Part shown: positions 26,237-36,068 of the stretch, in pieces | Position numbering within the stretch: position 1 is the stretch's first letter | Layout: each line of letters opens with the position of its first letter | DNA from: Saprospiraceae bacterium | GTDB taxonomy: Bacteria > Bacteroidota > Bacteroidia > Chitinophagales > Saprospiraceae | Assembly: GCA_020631355.1 (NCBI GenBank) | Contig: JAHDHL010000006.1 | Span: 118,859 to 182,858 of the forward strand | DNA length: 64,000 nt | Reading direction: 5' to 3' | Program-made: the position numbers and the translations under genes | Notes under the pieces: generated by a model | Databases searched by the model: none | Told to the model about the DNA's origin: nothing | Seen by the model: the letters and a program-made list of their open reading frames with translations, nothing else

Positions 26237-27634
26237 CTAAGGGAGATTACATCCCATATCCGCCTTGGATTGGGCATCATTATTCGGAAAACACATACCA
26301 GATGCCACACCACTCGGAGCAAACCTATCCATTTTGTCATCATGGAGGGCTTGTTCTACGAATGCTGTCAATTGGTTGATTTCCTTTTCTGTCAATCCGA
26401 GGGGTTTGAATTCGGCAGCCAACTGTCCGGACGGAACGATTCCATTCTCAGGAATTGCCTTGTTCTTATATTCAATGATATCACGAATGGAAGCATGTGA
26501 ACCGCCGTGACCATAGAACCCCATGGTTTTCAGACCATAGAGTTGGGGTGTCTTGAATTTGAACATATCTTCCTCTTTCTTCGTAAAACCACCCCTACCT
26601 TTTTTGGATCGTTCAAAATCCGCAGGATTATTGATAATAACGCCATCACCATCCTCAAAGTCATTCATACCCAATGCAAAGAATTCCTCAGAATTCAAGG
26701 CTGGGCCATCATGACAACTATTACACTGAGCCTTACCGAAGAAAAGCATGGCTCCTAATTTCTGTTCATCAGTCATGGCTTGCTTATCACCCTTAAGCCA
26801 TAATTGGAAAGGTGCTTGGTCTGCGATGACAGTTCTCTCGAAAGCTGCAATCGCCAATCCTGCATTCAGTTTTGAATAGCGTTTACTTTCAGGCACTTTT
26901 GGAAATGCCAAATCAAACCAATCCTTGTAATAATTGGACAATACGAATTCCTCGTCCACATCCATCCTATGCACATCCATACCGGCAATAGCCTGGGTTT
27001 CCACTCCCTCGAATCCGAGTTGGTTCTTCCCTGTAGGTTTTCCGGCTGTCCATGATTCATTGGTTCCCTCGTTGGGCCCAACGGCACCGAACTGACCATT
27101 CCATAATGAAGTCCTGTTGTAAGCTGAATTGATGACAGACGGTGTTTTGATGGGTTGGATATCAAGTTCGACCTTAAGGTAATCCACATCCACTATTCGC
27201 CCCTCGCCCATCGTACCGAATCCTATTCCTCCCTCACCTATACCTTGCTTGATTCCCGCTGCGAAACCTGCTCCGGGAATGTGGCATGAGGCGCATGAAT
27301 AAGTATGTTTTGCGGCTCCTCTCTTAGGATTGACAGCCAATGCCGGTTCACAAAATAATTTCTTACCTAATAATACCTTGAAAGAATTAATGGGATTTCT
27401 AGGGTCTTGTGGAATGGCATCATAATCATGGTCATCCGGGAGGGTATAATAGGCCAAACCTTGGCCCTGCGCTTCTGTTAAAAGAAGTTGTTCCAAGTCA
27501 TCATCCAACTGGCTGATTGCAGGCGTTTCTGCCTTTGCCTCTTGTCTTTGTACGGGTTCATCGCCACATCCTTTGGTGGACATGACTCCGAGTATGACAA
27601 GGGAAGTGTAAAACATCATCCAAGCCCTGTTCAT
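26237..27634 (-). CDS. di-heme cytochrome c peroxidase (CcpA/MauG-like), paralogue 1
   Basis: 465 residues. Lipoprotein-type signal (SLVILGVMSTKGC), so periplasmic and membrane-anchored. Two CXXCH haem sites are present (YSCASCHIPGAGF, then AQCNSCHDGPAL), with LGKKLFCEPAL before the first and RGGFTKKEEDMFKFKTPQLYGL and GFYGHGGSH after the second, as in the bacterial Ccp/MauG family. These enzymes reduce hydrogen peroxide or carry out related oxidations with electrons from small cytochromes. The end carries SGMCFPNNDAQSKADMGC, nearly identical in the two neighbouring paralogues. It has its own terminator. Confidence 0.92.
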   Translation of the reverse strand: MNRAWMMFYTSLVILGVMSTKGCGDEPVQRQEAKAETPAISQLDDDLEQLLLTEAQGQGLAYYTLPDDHDYDAIPQDPRNPINSFKVLLGKKLFCEPALAVNPKRGAAKHTYSCASCHIPGAGFAAGIKQGIGEGGIGFGTMGEGRIVDVDYLKVELDIQPIKTPSVINSAYNRTSLWNGQFGAVGPNEGTNESWTAGKPTGKNQLGFEGVETQAIAGMDVHRMDVDEEFVLSNYYKDWFDLAFPKVPESKRYSKLNAGLAIAAFERTVIADQAPFQLWLKGDKQAMTDEQKLGAMLFFGKAQCNSCHDGPALNSEEFFALGMNDFEDGDGVIINNPADFERSKKGRGGFTKKEEDMFKFKTPQLYGLKTMGFYGHGGSHASIRDIIEYKNKAIPENGIVPSGQLAAEFKPLGLTEKEINQLTAFVEQALHDDKMDRFAPSGVASGMCFPNNDAQSKADMGCNLP

Positions 27635-27772
27635 GTCAAAGTGTTTGTTTTCTCAATTACAAATGTAATGATTTTCGTATCTAATTAATAGCCAATTCCT
27701 TACAAAAAGAAATAAGACTACTTTATTAGATATGAATCCAATATGTTTTTGTTTTGTTCTCTGATTCTTATG

Positions 27773-27815
27773 ATAAAGGGGATAATGAAGTCCTCTACTC
27801 CATCATCCCCTTTAT
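27773..27815 (-). terminator. hairpin terminator of cytochrome c peroxidase paralogue 2
   Basis: An imperfect stem, ATAAAGGGGAT (27773-27783) with ATCCCCTTTAT (about 27805-27815), with a ~21-nt loop that can pair further (AATGA with TCAT). The U-run is weak (UUUAUC). It lies between the start of paralogue 1 and the stop of paralogue 2. Confidence 0.6.
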
Positions 27816-27876
27816 TCTATGATTCTTATCGTTTGGACATCCTTTATTAGGACGTTATCTTTCTATCGAAGTAACA

Positions 27877-29241
27877 TTAGTTACATCCCATATCTGCTTG
27901 TGATTGCGGGTCATTGTTTGGGAAACAATTACCTGAAGCGATGGATGATGGAACGTAACGATATAATTCATCATCATTCAAGGCATTCTCCACAAAATCA
28001 GTCAGTTGGTCAATCTCCGCATCAGTCAAACCCAAAGGTCTCATCATAGGAGACAATTGACTTTCAGGAACCTCACTATTCTCAGCGATTCCCTCATTCT
28101 TATACTCAATCACTTCCCTAACACTCGTGAAAGTAGCTCCATGCCCTAGGAATTTCATTGCCTTAAGGCTATATAACTGAGGTGTCTTGAACTTGTAGTC
28201 ATCATCAGGATTACCCGTGAAACCACCCCTACCCTTAGCGGTATTGGAGATATCAGTATCCGGAAAATCACCATAGACACCGTCACCATCCAAATCATTC
28301 ATACCCATTGCGTGGAATGCTTCAGAATTCAAAGCGGGGCCATCATGACAGCTATTACATCCTGCCTTGCCAAAGAATAACAAAGCACCCAGTTTCTGTT
28401 GTTGGGTCATGGCATTCTGGTCTCCTTTAATCCAATCCTGGAAAGGCGCCTTATTCGCAATGATGGTTCTTTCATAAGCTGCAATGGCCAATCCGATAGT
28501 TTCCCTAGTGTATCTTTCGGATTCCTCGAAATCACCAAATGCCAAATCGAACAAATCCTTATAATAAGAATTACTGACCAAATCCATATCCACATCCATC
28601 CTATGTACTTTAAGACCAGCAATTGCCTGAGTTTCCAATCCCTCATATCCCATAAAATTGGTTTCCTTTGGTGTTTCTACCGTCCAGTTGGATTCTGTTC
28701 CCACATTCGGGCCAACAGCTCCGAATTGTCCATTCCAAAGAGATGTCCTATTGTAGGCACCATGGATGGCTGATGGTGTTCGGATGGGTTGGATATCCAA
28801 ATCCAGGACATCATAATCCGCATTAGGCAATCGGGATTCCCCTGCATACCCGAAACCAACTCCACCCTCTCCGATACCTTGTCGTATACCAGCTTGGAAA
28901 CATGAACCCGGTACATGGCAACTTGCACAAGAATAATCTCCCGTGCTTTCAGGATTATTAGGGCTCACCGCCAATCCAGTTTCGTAGAATAGTTTCCTAC
29001 CCAATTCCACTTTCACACTTGTCAATGGATTATTGGGGTCTTGTGGTATATTATGATAATCATTGCTTTCGGGAAGTTTAAAATGATTCAAACCCGCCAG
29101 TCCTCCTGCCGCATCCAAAGCATCAATCAACTCGGCATCCTCGCCTGTGGCAGGATCATCGAGACCAGAATCGTTCTTACATGAAGTGATAGAAAAAAGT
29201 ATGACAAGCATACCTAGGAGGTAGGTAGATAGTTTTCTCAT
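27877..29241 (-). CDS. di-heme cytochrome c peroxidase, paralogue 2
   Basis: 454 residues. Lipoprotein signal (MLVILFSITSC, lipid on Cys21). Two haem sites: YSCASCHVPGSCF and GCNSCHDGPAL. The LGRKLFYETGLAVSP, IQPIRTPSAIHGAYNRTSLWNGQFGA and RGGFTGNPDDDYKFKTPQLYSL segments are shared with the flanking paralogues. The C-terminus SGNCFPNNDPQSQADMGC is identical to that of paralogue 3. An extra Cys follows the first haem motif (GSCF). It probably has the same role in peroxide defence or periplasmic oxidation; the difference between the copies is not visible. Confidence 0.92.
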   Translation of the reverse strand: MRKLSTYLLGMLVILFSITSCKNDSGLDDPATGEDAELIDALDAAGGLAGLNHFKLPESNDYHNIPQDPNNPLTSVKVELGRKLFYETGLAVSPNNPESTGDYSCASCHVPGSCFQAGIRQGIGEGGVGFGYAGESRLPNADYDVLDLDIQPIRTPSAIHGAYNRTSLWNGQFGAVGPNVGTESNWTVETPKETNFMGYEGLETQAIAGLKVHRMDVDMDLVSNSYYKDLFDLAFGDFEESERYTRETIGLAIAAYERTIIANKAPFQDWIKGDQNAMTQQQKLGALLFFGKAGCNSCHDGPALNSEAFHAMGMNDLDGDGVYGDFPDTDISNTAKGRGGFTGNPDDDYKFKTPQLYSLKAMKFLGHGATFTSVREVIEYKNEGIAENSEVPESQLSPMMRPLGLTDAEIDQLTDFVENALNDDELYRYVPSSIASGNCFPNNDPQSQADMGCN

Positions 29242-29344
29242 TGTAACATGTTTAAGTGTAGGTATTCAATTACCAATTACGATATTTCAAAAACCATACC
29301 TAAAAACACGAACTTATACATTAACAGTTTTTCATACTTGACAC

Positions 29345-29373
29345 AAAAAAAGCCTCCCTTTCGGGAAGCTTTT
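29345..29373 (-). terminator. intrinsic terminator of cytochrome c peroxidase paralogue 3
   Basis: On the minus strand AAAAGCTTCCC, a GAAA loop and GGGAGGCTTTTTTT form an ~11-bp stem with one mismatch, ending in a run of seven U. It lies 31 bp after the stop of paralogue 3. Confidence 0.85.
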
Positions 29374-29403
29374 CCAATCAAATCTATTATTATAATCTAC
29401 TAA

Positions 29404-30765
29404 TCAATTACAACCCATATCTGCTTGTGATTGCGGGTCATTATTTGGGAAACAATTACCCGAAGCAATCGCAGAAGTTACATATCTATCCATATTGGCA
29501 TCGTATAATCCGTTCTCTAGGAAATCAACCAAAGCATCAATTTCCTCAGTCGTCAAATCCAATGGAACAAAGCGATTAGATAGCTGACTCCCAGGAACAT
29601 TAGGATTCTGGGCCACTGCTGTATTCTTATATTCCACTACCTCACGAACGGATTGGAATGTAGCACCATGACCAAGGAATTTGGCATCCCTGAGATTGTA
29701 AAGTTGAGGGACCTTAAACTTATAATCATCTGCTGGATTCTGTGTGAATCCTCCCCTACCCTTACTGATGTCCTCTGCTATTTCAGAGAAATCGCCGAAT
29801 ACATTTGCACCTTCCAATTCTCCCATGCCCACTGCGTGGAATGCATTATTATTCAGTGCAGGACCAGTATGACAATTATTACAACCACCCTTACCAAAGA
29901 ATAATACCGCTCCCAATTTCTGATTGTCAGTCATGGCATTCACATCACCCCTCAGCCAATCCTGGAATGGAGCCTGATTGGTCATCATGGCTCTTTCGTA
30001 AGCCGAAATAGCCAATCCGGCTGTTTCAAAAGTATATCTTTCCGATTCAGGATATTCCGGAAATGCATAATCAAATAAATCCCTGTAATATGTTGACATG
30101 ATAAGTGCCGGGTCCACAATCATCCTATGGAATTCCAATCCCGCTATGGCTTGGGTTTCCACACCTGTATACCCCAAGTTGTTGGTTTCTAGGAATATAT
30201 CATCTACCCATAAATCCTCCGTACCAACATTGGCACCTGTTGCACCTAATTTACCATTCCATGTTGCATTTTCTATGTAAGCCACATTCAAGTTATTAGG
30301 TACTCTAATGGGTGGTATATCCAAAAGGTCAATTTCATAATTCGGATTCGGAACTCTAGCTTCCCCTGCTATTCCCAAACCAATACCTCCATCACCGATA
30401 CCCTGACGGATTCCCGCTTGGAAACTCGAACCGGGTATATGGCATGTAGCACAGGAATATGTTTCCATTCCCTCATCCATCATAGGAGCGAGAGCCAAAC
30501 CTGTCTCAAAAAACAATTTCTTACCCAAAGCTATTTTCTCTGATGAAATGGCATTATTCGGATCTTGTGGGATTTGGTTATAATCATCACTCTTGGGCAG
30601 AATGAATCTGGCATGTCCTCCCTCATCCTCCAACATGCCCATTAGTTCGGCATCCATCCCGGTAAGTTGCTCCGGGTTTTCAAACCCAGAACCATCCCTA
30701 TCTGAACAGGAAAAAGTGATTAAAATGGTTATGGTGCAATACAAGAAGAAGAGCGTCTTTCTCAT
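29404..30765 (-). CDS. di-heme cytochrome c peroxidase, paralogue 3
   Basis: 453 residues. Lipoprotein signal (TITILITFSC). Haem sites YSCATCHIPGSSF and GCNNCHTGPAL. It is the most diverged of the three in the middle (VPNNLNVAYIENATWNGKLGATG in place of TPSxIHGAYNRTSLWNGQFGA) but keeps the shared SGNCFPNNDPQSQADMGC tail. It is the first gene of the tandem set in transcription order, with 390 bp of AT-rich DNA upstream that probably holds its promoter. Its own terminator suggests independent control from paralogues 1 and 2. Confidence 0.92.
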   Translation of the reverse strand: MRKTLFFLYCTITILITFSCSDRDGSGFENPEQLTGMDAELMGMLEDEGGHARFILPKSDDYNQIPQDPNNAISSEKIALGKKLFFETGLALAPMMDEGMETYSCATCHIPGSSFQAGIRQGIGDGGIGLGIAGEARVPNPNYEIDLLDIPPIRVPNNLNVAYIENATWNGKLGATGANVGTEDLWVDDIFLETNNLGYTGVETQAIAGLEFHRMIVDPALIMSTYYRDLFDYAFPEYPESERYTFETAGLAISAYERAMMTNQAPFQDWLRGDVNAMTDNQKLGAVLFFGKGGCNNCHTGPALNNNAFHAVGMGELEGANVFGDFSEIAEDISKGRGGFTQNPADDYKFKVPQLYNLRDAKFLGHGATFQSVREVVEYKNTAVAQNPNVPGSQLSNRFVPLDLTTEEIDALVDFLENGLYDANMDRYVTSAIASGNCFPNNDPQSQADMGCN

Positions 30766-31155
30766 AACTGGTGTTGCATTTAGTTTTTGTTATTATTCTT
30801 AATTACCATATACATTCTCCTAAATACCAAGAAGATAGAACTACAATAGGTATTCAATGAGAAACAAATCGTAAAAAACTACTGATAATCAGGAAGATAC
30901 AATCAGAAAAAATCGAGGTTTGATAATGTAATTTTAATAAAAAACTAGGAAAAAGCATCTATTTTCCAATAATTTATTGATTTTGATACTCACATTTTTT
31001 GAAAAGTAATATCTATATTATTGCATCCAAAAATTGCTAAACCTCAAAAAGTAACACCAAATAAATTAAAAAAAATTTGCAAATAGTTTACATTTGTTAG
31101 TAATTTTATTTATATTACTTTTATCCGAAAGCAGCCATAACTATACAATTTTAAC
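30766..31155. other. AT-rich divergent intergenic region
   Basis: 390 bp between the minus-strand peroxidase gene and the plus-strand exonuclease gene. It is A/T-rich and holds no open frame of note. One TACATTTG at 31089-31096 matches the Bacteroidota -7 form TAnnTTTG for the exonuclease gene, but no TTG lies at the right distance upstream, so I do not call a promoter. Confidence 0.4.
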
Positions 31156-31899
31156 ATGTTAGAACACATTGATTTAAGTCAGGTATTATTTCTTGATATC
31201 GAAACGGTATCGGGATATCCGAATTACGACCAAATGCCAGAGCCATTCCAAGCTTTATGGGCCCAAAAAGCCAAATCCGTAGTCAAGATTTATGATAGGC
31301 CTCTTGAGGAGGAGGAAGTTCGGACAGCGTATGAAAGTGCTGGTATTTTTGCTGAATTCGGTCAGATAGTCTGTATTTCCGTAGGATTCATTTCCCGTAA
31401 CGAACAAGGACACACCGTAAGGGTAAAATCGTATGCGGATAGGGATGAAAAAGTGCTACTCGAGAACTTTGGCCAACTCTTGGATCAGTATTATAACAAT
31501 CCGAACAAGCATTCTATTTGCGGACACAATATCAAGGAATTCGATATTCCGTACATCTGTAGGAGGATGCTCATTCATGGTATCAAACTGCCCAGATTAC
31601 TTGACATTGCAGGTAAGAAACCTTGGGAGATGAATTACTTCATCGACACCATGACTCTTTGGAAATTCGGTGATTTCAAGGCATACACCAAGTTAAGTTT
31701 ACTGACCTATATCTTCGGAATTCCAACACCTAAGGATGATATTGACGGAAGCGAGGTTGGCCGGGTATTTTGGGAAGATGATGACCTTGAAAGAATAGCT
31801 GTATATTGTGAAAAGGATGTTGTGGCTACCGCCCAACTCCTCATGAAATACAAACGTATGGAACTTCCCGCCGAAATGGCTGTGGAAAGAGTCGGTTAA
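31156..31899 (+). CDS. PolB-like 3'-5' exonuclease domain protein
   Basis: 247 residues. The DEDD-type exonuclease motifs are visible: Exo I in VLFLDIETVSG (Asp and Glu), Exo II in SICGHNIKEFDIPYICRR (Asp), and Exo III in YCEKDVVATAQLLMKY (Tyr...Asp). This is the stand-alone exonuclease family related to the proofreading domain of DNA polymerase B. It removes 3' nucleotides from DNA or RNA; the precise substrate is unknown. It is followed after 11 bp by an AlkD-like repair gene, so the pair is probably one transcript with a DNA-repair theme. Confidence 0.88.
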   Translation: MLEHIDLSQVLFLDIETVSGYPNYDQMPEPFQALWAQKAKSVVKIYDRPLEEEEVRTAYESAGIFAEFGQIVCISVGFISRNEQGHTVRVKSYADRDEKVLLENFGQLLDQYYNNPNKHSICGHNIKEFDIPYICRRMLIHGIKLPRLLDIAGKKPWEMNYFIDTMTLWKFGDFKAYTKLSLLTYIFGIPTPKDDIDGSEVGRVFWEDDDLERIAVYCEKDVVATAQLLMKYKRMELPAEMAVERVG

Positions 31900-31910
31900 T
31901 AGAATATCTT

Positions 31911-32618
31911 ATGAAAAAGGAGGAAGTACTTGCTACATTAGAAGAAATGGGTAATCCCGGGACAAAGAAAATCCTAACCAGACACGGAGCCAAGGAGCCA
32001 TTCTTTGGGGTCAAGGTTGGAGATTTGAAAAAAGTCCAAAAGAAAATCAAGAAAAACCAAGAACTGGCACTTGAACTTTATGAAAGTGGCAATTCTGATG
32101 CAATGTATCTGGCCGGTCTCATCGCTGATGAAAAGTCCATTACCAAGGAGCAACTCAGGACCTGGGCCAAGGGAGCCTATTGGTACATGTTAAGCGAGTA
32201 TACAGTACCCTGGATTGCAGCTGATAGTCCACACGGATGGGATATGGGTTTGGAATGGATTGAATCCGAAGACCCTAAATTGGCATCCTGTGGTTGGGCT
32301 ACCCTATCCAGTGTGGCCAGTACCCAATCCGATGATGACCTTGACTTGGAAGCATACCGTCAACTGTTGGACCGTGTCAAAGAAAAATTACAATCCTCAC
32401 CCAATCGCGTCAGATATACGATGAATGGATTCGTAATCGCAGTCGGTGCTTACATTTCTTCATTGACAGACCATGCACTCAAGGTCGCGGATAGTGTGGG
32501 ACTCGTCCAATGTGAAATGGGAGAAACAGCCTGTAAGGTTCCTCAAGCCAGACCTTACATCCAAAAAATCATTGATAAGGACAGAATCGGTAAAAAGAGG
32601 AAAATGGCTAGATGTTGA
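31911..32618 (+). CDS. AlkD-like DNA alkylation repair protein (HEAT-like)
   Basis: 235 residues, all helical and HEAT-like. Recognisable AlkD-family segments are FFGVKVGDLKKVQKKIKK, the pair ELALELYESGNSDAMYLAGLIAD and WAKGAYWYMLSEYTVPWIAADSPHGW, and SCGWATLSSVAS. AlkD-type glycosylases excise bulky or cationic alkyl bases without flipping them. A late Cys-rich stretch (GLVQCEMGETACKVPQA) is a feature of this subfamily. The start follows the exonuclease gene by 11 bp, and a separate rpe gene follows after 61 bp. Confidence 0.85.
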   Translation: MKKEEVLATLEEMGNPGTKKILTRHGAKEPFFGVKVGDLKKVQKKIKKNQELALELYESGNSDAMYLAGLIADEKSITKEQLRTWAKGAYWYMLSEYTVPWIAADSPHGWDMGLEWIESEDPKLASCGWATLSSVASTQSDDDLDLEAYRQLLDRVKEKLQSSPNRVRYTMNGFVIAVGAYISSLTDHALKVADSVGLVQCEMGETACKVPQARPYIQKIIDKDRIGKKRKMARC

Positions 32619-32667
32619 TTCCATGACCTTTACATCATTTTTACTTCATTAGCATTTATCGTTTGCT

Positions 32668-32675
32668 TACATTTG
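32668..32675 (+). promoter_or_regulatory. candidate -7 promoter element for rpe
   Basis: TACATTTG matches TAnnTTTG, the Bacteroidota primary-sigma -7 form. Only 4 nt separate it from the rpe ATG at 32680, so a transcript from here would be leaderless or nearly so. No good -33 TTG is present at the usual spacing, which keeps confidence low. Confidence 0.3.
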
Positions 32676-32679
32676 CCTT

Positions 32680-33354
32680 ATGAAAAAGCATTTAGTAGCA
32701 CCCTCAGTATTGGCAGCTAACTTTGCCCATTTGGAAGCCGATTTCAAAATGGTGAATGAAAGTGAAGCTGACTGGTTCCATGTAGATGTCATGGATGGCA
32801 GATTCGTTCCTAATATATCCTTTGGAATGGATATCATCAAAACCATGAAAGGCATAGCTGAAAAGCCTTTGGATGTTCATTTAATGATAGTGGAACCCGA
32901 AAAATATATTTCCAGATTCAGGGATGCCGGAGCGGATGTCATTACAGTACATTATGAGGCTTGTCCACACTTGCATCGTACCCTCCAACAAATCAAGGAA
33001 ACAGGAGCCAAGGCCGGTGTTGCCTTGAATCCACATACACCAGCATCTGTTCTGGAACCCATCATTGAGGATATCGATTTGGTTTGTGTCATGTCTGTCA
33101 ATCCCGGATTCGGTGGACAGAAATTCATATACCACGCCATTCCGAAAATCAAAAAACTAAGGGACATCATTGATACACACAATGCCCCTACCTTGATTGA
33201 GGTGGATGGTGGTGTAGGCCTACAGAATGCTGAAAAAATCCTACAAGCCGGAGCTAATGTACTGGTTGCAGGAAGTAGTGTTTTCAAGGCAGAAAATCCA
33301 ACCAAAGCCATAAGTAGGTTAAAGGAGATAGGTGGTTATACTTTCCATGTTTAA
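32680..33354 (+). CDS. rpe: ribulose-phosphate 3-epimerase
   Basis: 224 residues, normal length. TIM-barrel motifs are all present: APSVLAANFAHL (start), HVDVMDGRFVPN (metal His and Asp), VHLMIVEPEKY, MSVNPGFGGQKF (phosphate loop), EVDGGVG and AGSSVFK. It interconverts ribulose-5-phosphate and xylulose-5-phosphate in the pentose phosphate pathway, in the cytoplasm. A TonB-dependent receptor gene follows after 45 bp with no clear terminator. Confidence 0.97.
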   Translation: MKKHLVAPSVLAANFAHLEADFKMVNESEADWFHVDVMDGRFVPNISFGMDIIKTMKGIAEKPLDVHLMIVEPEKYISRFRDAGADVITVHYEACPHLHRTLQQIKETGAKAGVALNPHTPASVLEPIIEDIDLVCVMSVNPGFGGQKFIYHAIPKIKKLRDIIDTHNAPTLIEVDGGVGLQNAEKILQAGANVLVAGSSVFKAENPTKAISRLKEIGGYTFHV

Positions 33355-33399
33355 TTCCTTGTTTTACTTCTAGCATTCCTTTTCTTAAAGAAGCCACTC

Positions 33400-35973
33400 A
33401 TGATGCACATGTACAAGATACTTCTCCTATTCCCATTGTTATTATCCGCATTTTGGTCCACGGGGCAAAATGCCACCATATATGGTAAGGTAACAGATGA
33501 AAATGGCGAATCATTAATCGGAGCTTCTGTATATGACGAAAAGAACGAATCCGATGGAACCATCACGGATGAATTCGGAAATTATGAATTGAATCTTCGT
33601 AGCAATACAAGAATCAAAGTCATTTTCTCTTATACGGGTTATGAAACGGCCATCATTTTCACAGGTAAACTCGAAGATGGTGAAAGGGAACAATACGATA
33701 TCAAATTAACGGGAAAGGATGAAATCATTACAGGTGCCACAGTAAGGGGTGACCGTATCATAGAGGAGGGTGGAATGATTCGTGAGGGTGCAGAAAATCT
33801 GAGGGTACTTCCCAATTCTACCGGTAATGTCGAAAGTATGCTTCCGGGTATCGGACTCGGTGTTACAGGTGGACAAGGTGGTGGTTCCCTGAGTTCTCAA
33901 TACTCAGTAAGAGGAGGTAATTATGATGAGAATCTAGTTTATGTGAATGATTTTGCGATTTACAGACCCCAACTTGTTCGTGCAGGTCAGCAAGAGGGAC
34001 TCACTTTTCCTAATCTTGACCTCATCCGTGACTTATCCTTTTCTTCGGGTGGCTTTGATCCCCGATTCGGTGATAAGATGTCTTCCGTCCTGGATATCAG
34101 ATATAAAAGGCCTACCGAAACCAAAGGTTCCGTAGAATTATCACTCCTTGGAGGAACAGCACACATTGAGGGAAGTAAATCATTCAAAAAGGACTCATCA
34201 GACTATCGCAAGTTCAGATACCTCATCGGAACGAGATACAAATCAACCCGATACCTATTAGGTTCCTTGGATACAAGGGGGGAATACACTCCTAATTTTG
34301 TCGACTTGCAAGGGTACTTCACATTCGACCTATCCAAGGAATGGCAACTGGGTCTATTGGGCAACTACAACAGGAGCCAATATGATTTCATTCCTGTCTC
34401 AAGAAGCACCGCATTTGGTCTCATTGATTTTGCATTGAACCTTACAACTGTATTCGAGGGACAGGAACGTGATGATTTCACGACTTATATGGGGGGCGTT
34501 TCCTTATCTTTTGTTCCTGAAAGGAAAAAGAATCCATTGTATATGAAATTCCTTGCATCCACCTATCAGAGTGATGAGAATGAAAGGATTGATATCATTG
34601 GTGATTATCTCATCGGACAAATCGAATCTGATTTGGGGAGTGATGACTATGGTGAAGTCGTAGCAGTCCTAGGTACGGGAACCCAACACCAATTCGTAAG
34701 GAATTATCTTACAAGTAATGTTACGAATGCAGAATACAAGGGTGGAATAGAATTCAAAAAATCAGATGAGATTCCCGAATTCAACCTAACGGAAGATGAA
34801 GAAAAGGAATCTCCTACCATCAATACCCATTTCTTACAATGGGGAGTCAAATTCCAGAATGAACTCATCAATGATAAGTTGAACGAATGGGAAAGACTCG
34901 ATTCCGCAGGATATTCCCTACCCTTTTCCAATGAACAGGTATTCGTACAGAGTGTACTCAAAACTGAAAACAACCTCAGTTCCAATCGTTTCAGTGCTTA
35001 TATCCAAGACACTTGGACGAGGAATAAAGACAGTATGAACCTCAGCATCACCTATGGTGTAAGGGCCCAGTATTGGGATTTGAATAAGGAATTCATCATT
35101 TCTCCCAGAGCCCAATTACTTTATCAACCCCGAACAAAGAATGACATGGCCATCAGGCTTGCCGCAGGTATGTACTATCAACCTCCATTCTACAGGGAAA
35201 TGAGGGCTCCCAATGGCATCGTTAATACTGATTTGTTATCCCAAAAGTCAATCCATGCTGTATTGGGTTATAACCTTGATTTCAAGATCAAGGATACACC
35301 GTTCAAGTTCATATCTGAAGTTTACTATAAACATCTTTGGGATTTGGTATCCTATGAGTTGGATAATGTTCGAATCAGGTATTCAGGGTTGAATGATGCC
35401 AGAGGATATGTTGCAGGAATTGATTTGAGGTTGAATGGTGAGTTTGTTACAGGAGAGGAATCATGGATTAATCTATCATTCCTCAGAGCCAGGGAAAGAC
35501 TCGATGATGTGGATCATTACAAATTCGAAGTAGGTTCTACTGATACGGTATTCGTCAAGGATGTCGCCAGACCTACGGACCAGTTTATGTTCATGTCCAT
35601 TTTCTTTCAGGATCACCTACCTAAGAATCCCAATTTCAAGATGCACCTGAACCTTACTGTTGGTACAGGTTGGCCTTTTGGTATTCCGGATAATAATGTG
35701 GGGCCTAGAAACACCTATCGCTTCTCGGCTTATCACCGGGTTGACATCGGTTTCTCCTTTAAAGTCTGGAGTCAGGATTGGAAAGAACGGCGAACCAAAC
35801 ATCCCCTTAGATTCACTCGGAATTCGTGGATTAGTCTGGAAGCATTCAACCTGATGAAAGTTTCCAATCAGGCATCAAACACTTGGATTAAAACCATTTA
35901 TGGCACCCAATTCGCTGTACCTAATTTCCTTACTTCCAGACGTGTAAATCTCAGATTCAGGGTAGAATTCTAG
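33400..35973 (+). CDS. TonB-dependent receptor with carboxypeptidase-regulatory-like domain
   Basis: 857 residues. Signal peptide (ILLLFPLLLSAFWSTGQ). An N-terminal carboxypeptidase-D regulatory-like domain (GKVTDENGESLIGASVYDEKNESDGTITDEFGNYEL, about 27-105, quoted in part) is followed by the plug (ENLRVLPNSTGNVESMLPG, YSVRGGNYDENLVYVNDF, about 125-230) and a large outer-membrane barrel ending in RRVNLRFRVEF with a terminal Phe. It imports a ligand powered by TonB. No SusD partner follows, so it is not a classic SusC pair. The ligand is unknown. A 7-bp hairpin (35970-35987) overlaps the stop codon but has no U-run. Confidence 0.92.
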   Translation: MMHMYKILLLFPLLLSAFWSTGQNATIYGKVTDENGESLIGASVYDEKNESDGTITDEFGNYELNLRSNTRIKVIFSYTGYETAIIFTGKLEDGEREQYDIKLTGKDEIITGATVRGDRIIEEGGMIREGAENLRVLPNSTGNVESMLPGIGLGVTGGQGGGSLSSQYSVRGGNYDENLVYVNDFAIYRPQLVRAGQQEGLTFPNLDLIRDLSFSSGGFDPRFGDKMSSVLDIRYKRPTETKGSVELSLLGGTAHIEGSKSFKKDSSDYRKFRYLIGTRYKSTRYLLGSLDTRGEYTPNFVDLQGYFTFDLSKEWQLGLLGNYNRSQYDFIPVSRSTAFGLIDFALNLTTVFEGQERDDFTTYMGGVSLSFVPERKKNPLYMKFLASTYQSDENERIDIIGDYLIGQIESDLGSDDYGEVVAVLGTGTQHQFVRNYLTSNVTNAEYKGGIEFKKSDEIPEFNLTEDEEKESPTINTHFLQWGVKFQNELINDKLNEWERLDSAGYSLPFSNEQVFVQSVLKTENNLSSNRFSAYIQDTWTRNKDSMNLSITYGVRAQYWDLNKEFIISPRAQLLYQPRTKNDMAIRLAAGMYYQPPFYREMRAPNGIVNTDLLSQKSIHAVLGYNLDFKIKDTPFKFISEVYYKHLWDLVSYELDNVRIRYSGLNDARGYVAGIDLRLNGEFVTGEESWINLSFLRARERLDDVDHYKFEVGSTDTVFVKDVARPTDQFMFMSIFFQDHLPKNPNFKMHLNLTVGTGWPFGIPDNNVGPRNTYRFSAYHRVDIGFSFKVWSQDWKERRTKHPLRFTRNSWISLEAFNLMKVSNQASNTWIKTIYGTQFAVPNFLTSRRVNLRFRVEF

Positions 35974-36068
35974 GAATCCATTCCTAGGAAAAATCAGAAT
36001 TCTCCTTGAATATGAAATATTAACTTGTGTTGTCGCAACAATATTTACGATAACAAGTATAACCTAAT

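Noticed and set aside
31089..31096. TACATTTG as promoter of the exonuclease gene
   Set aside because: No -33 TTG at 19-21 bp, in an AT-rich region where the motif arises easily.
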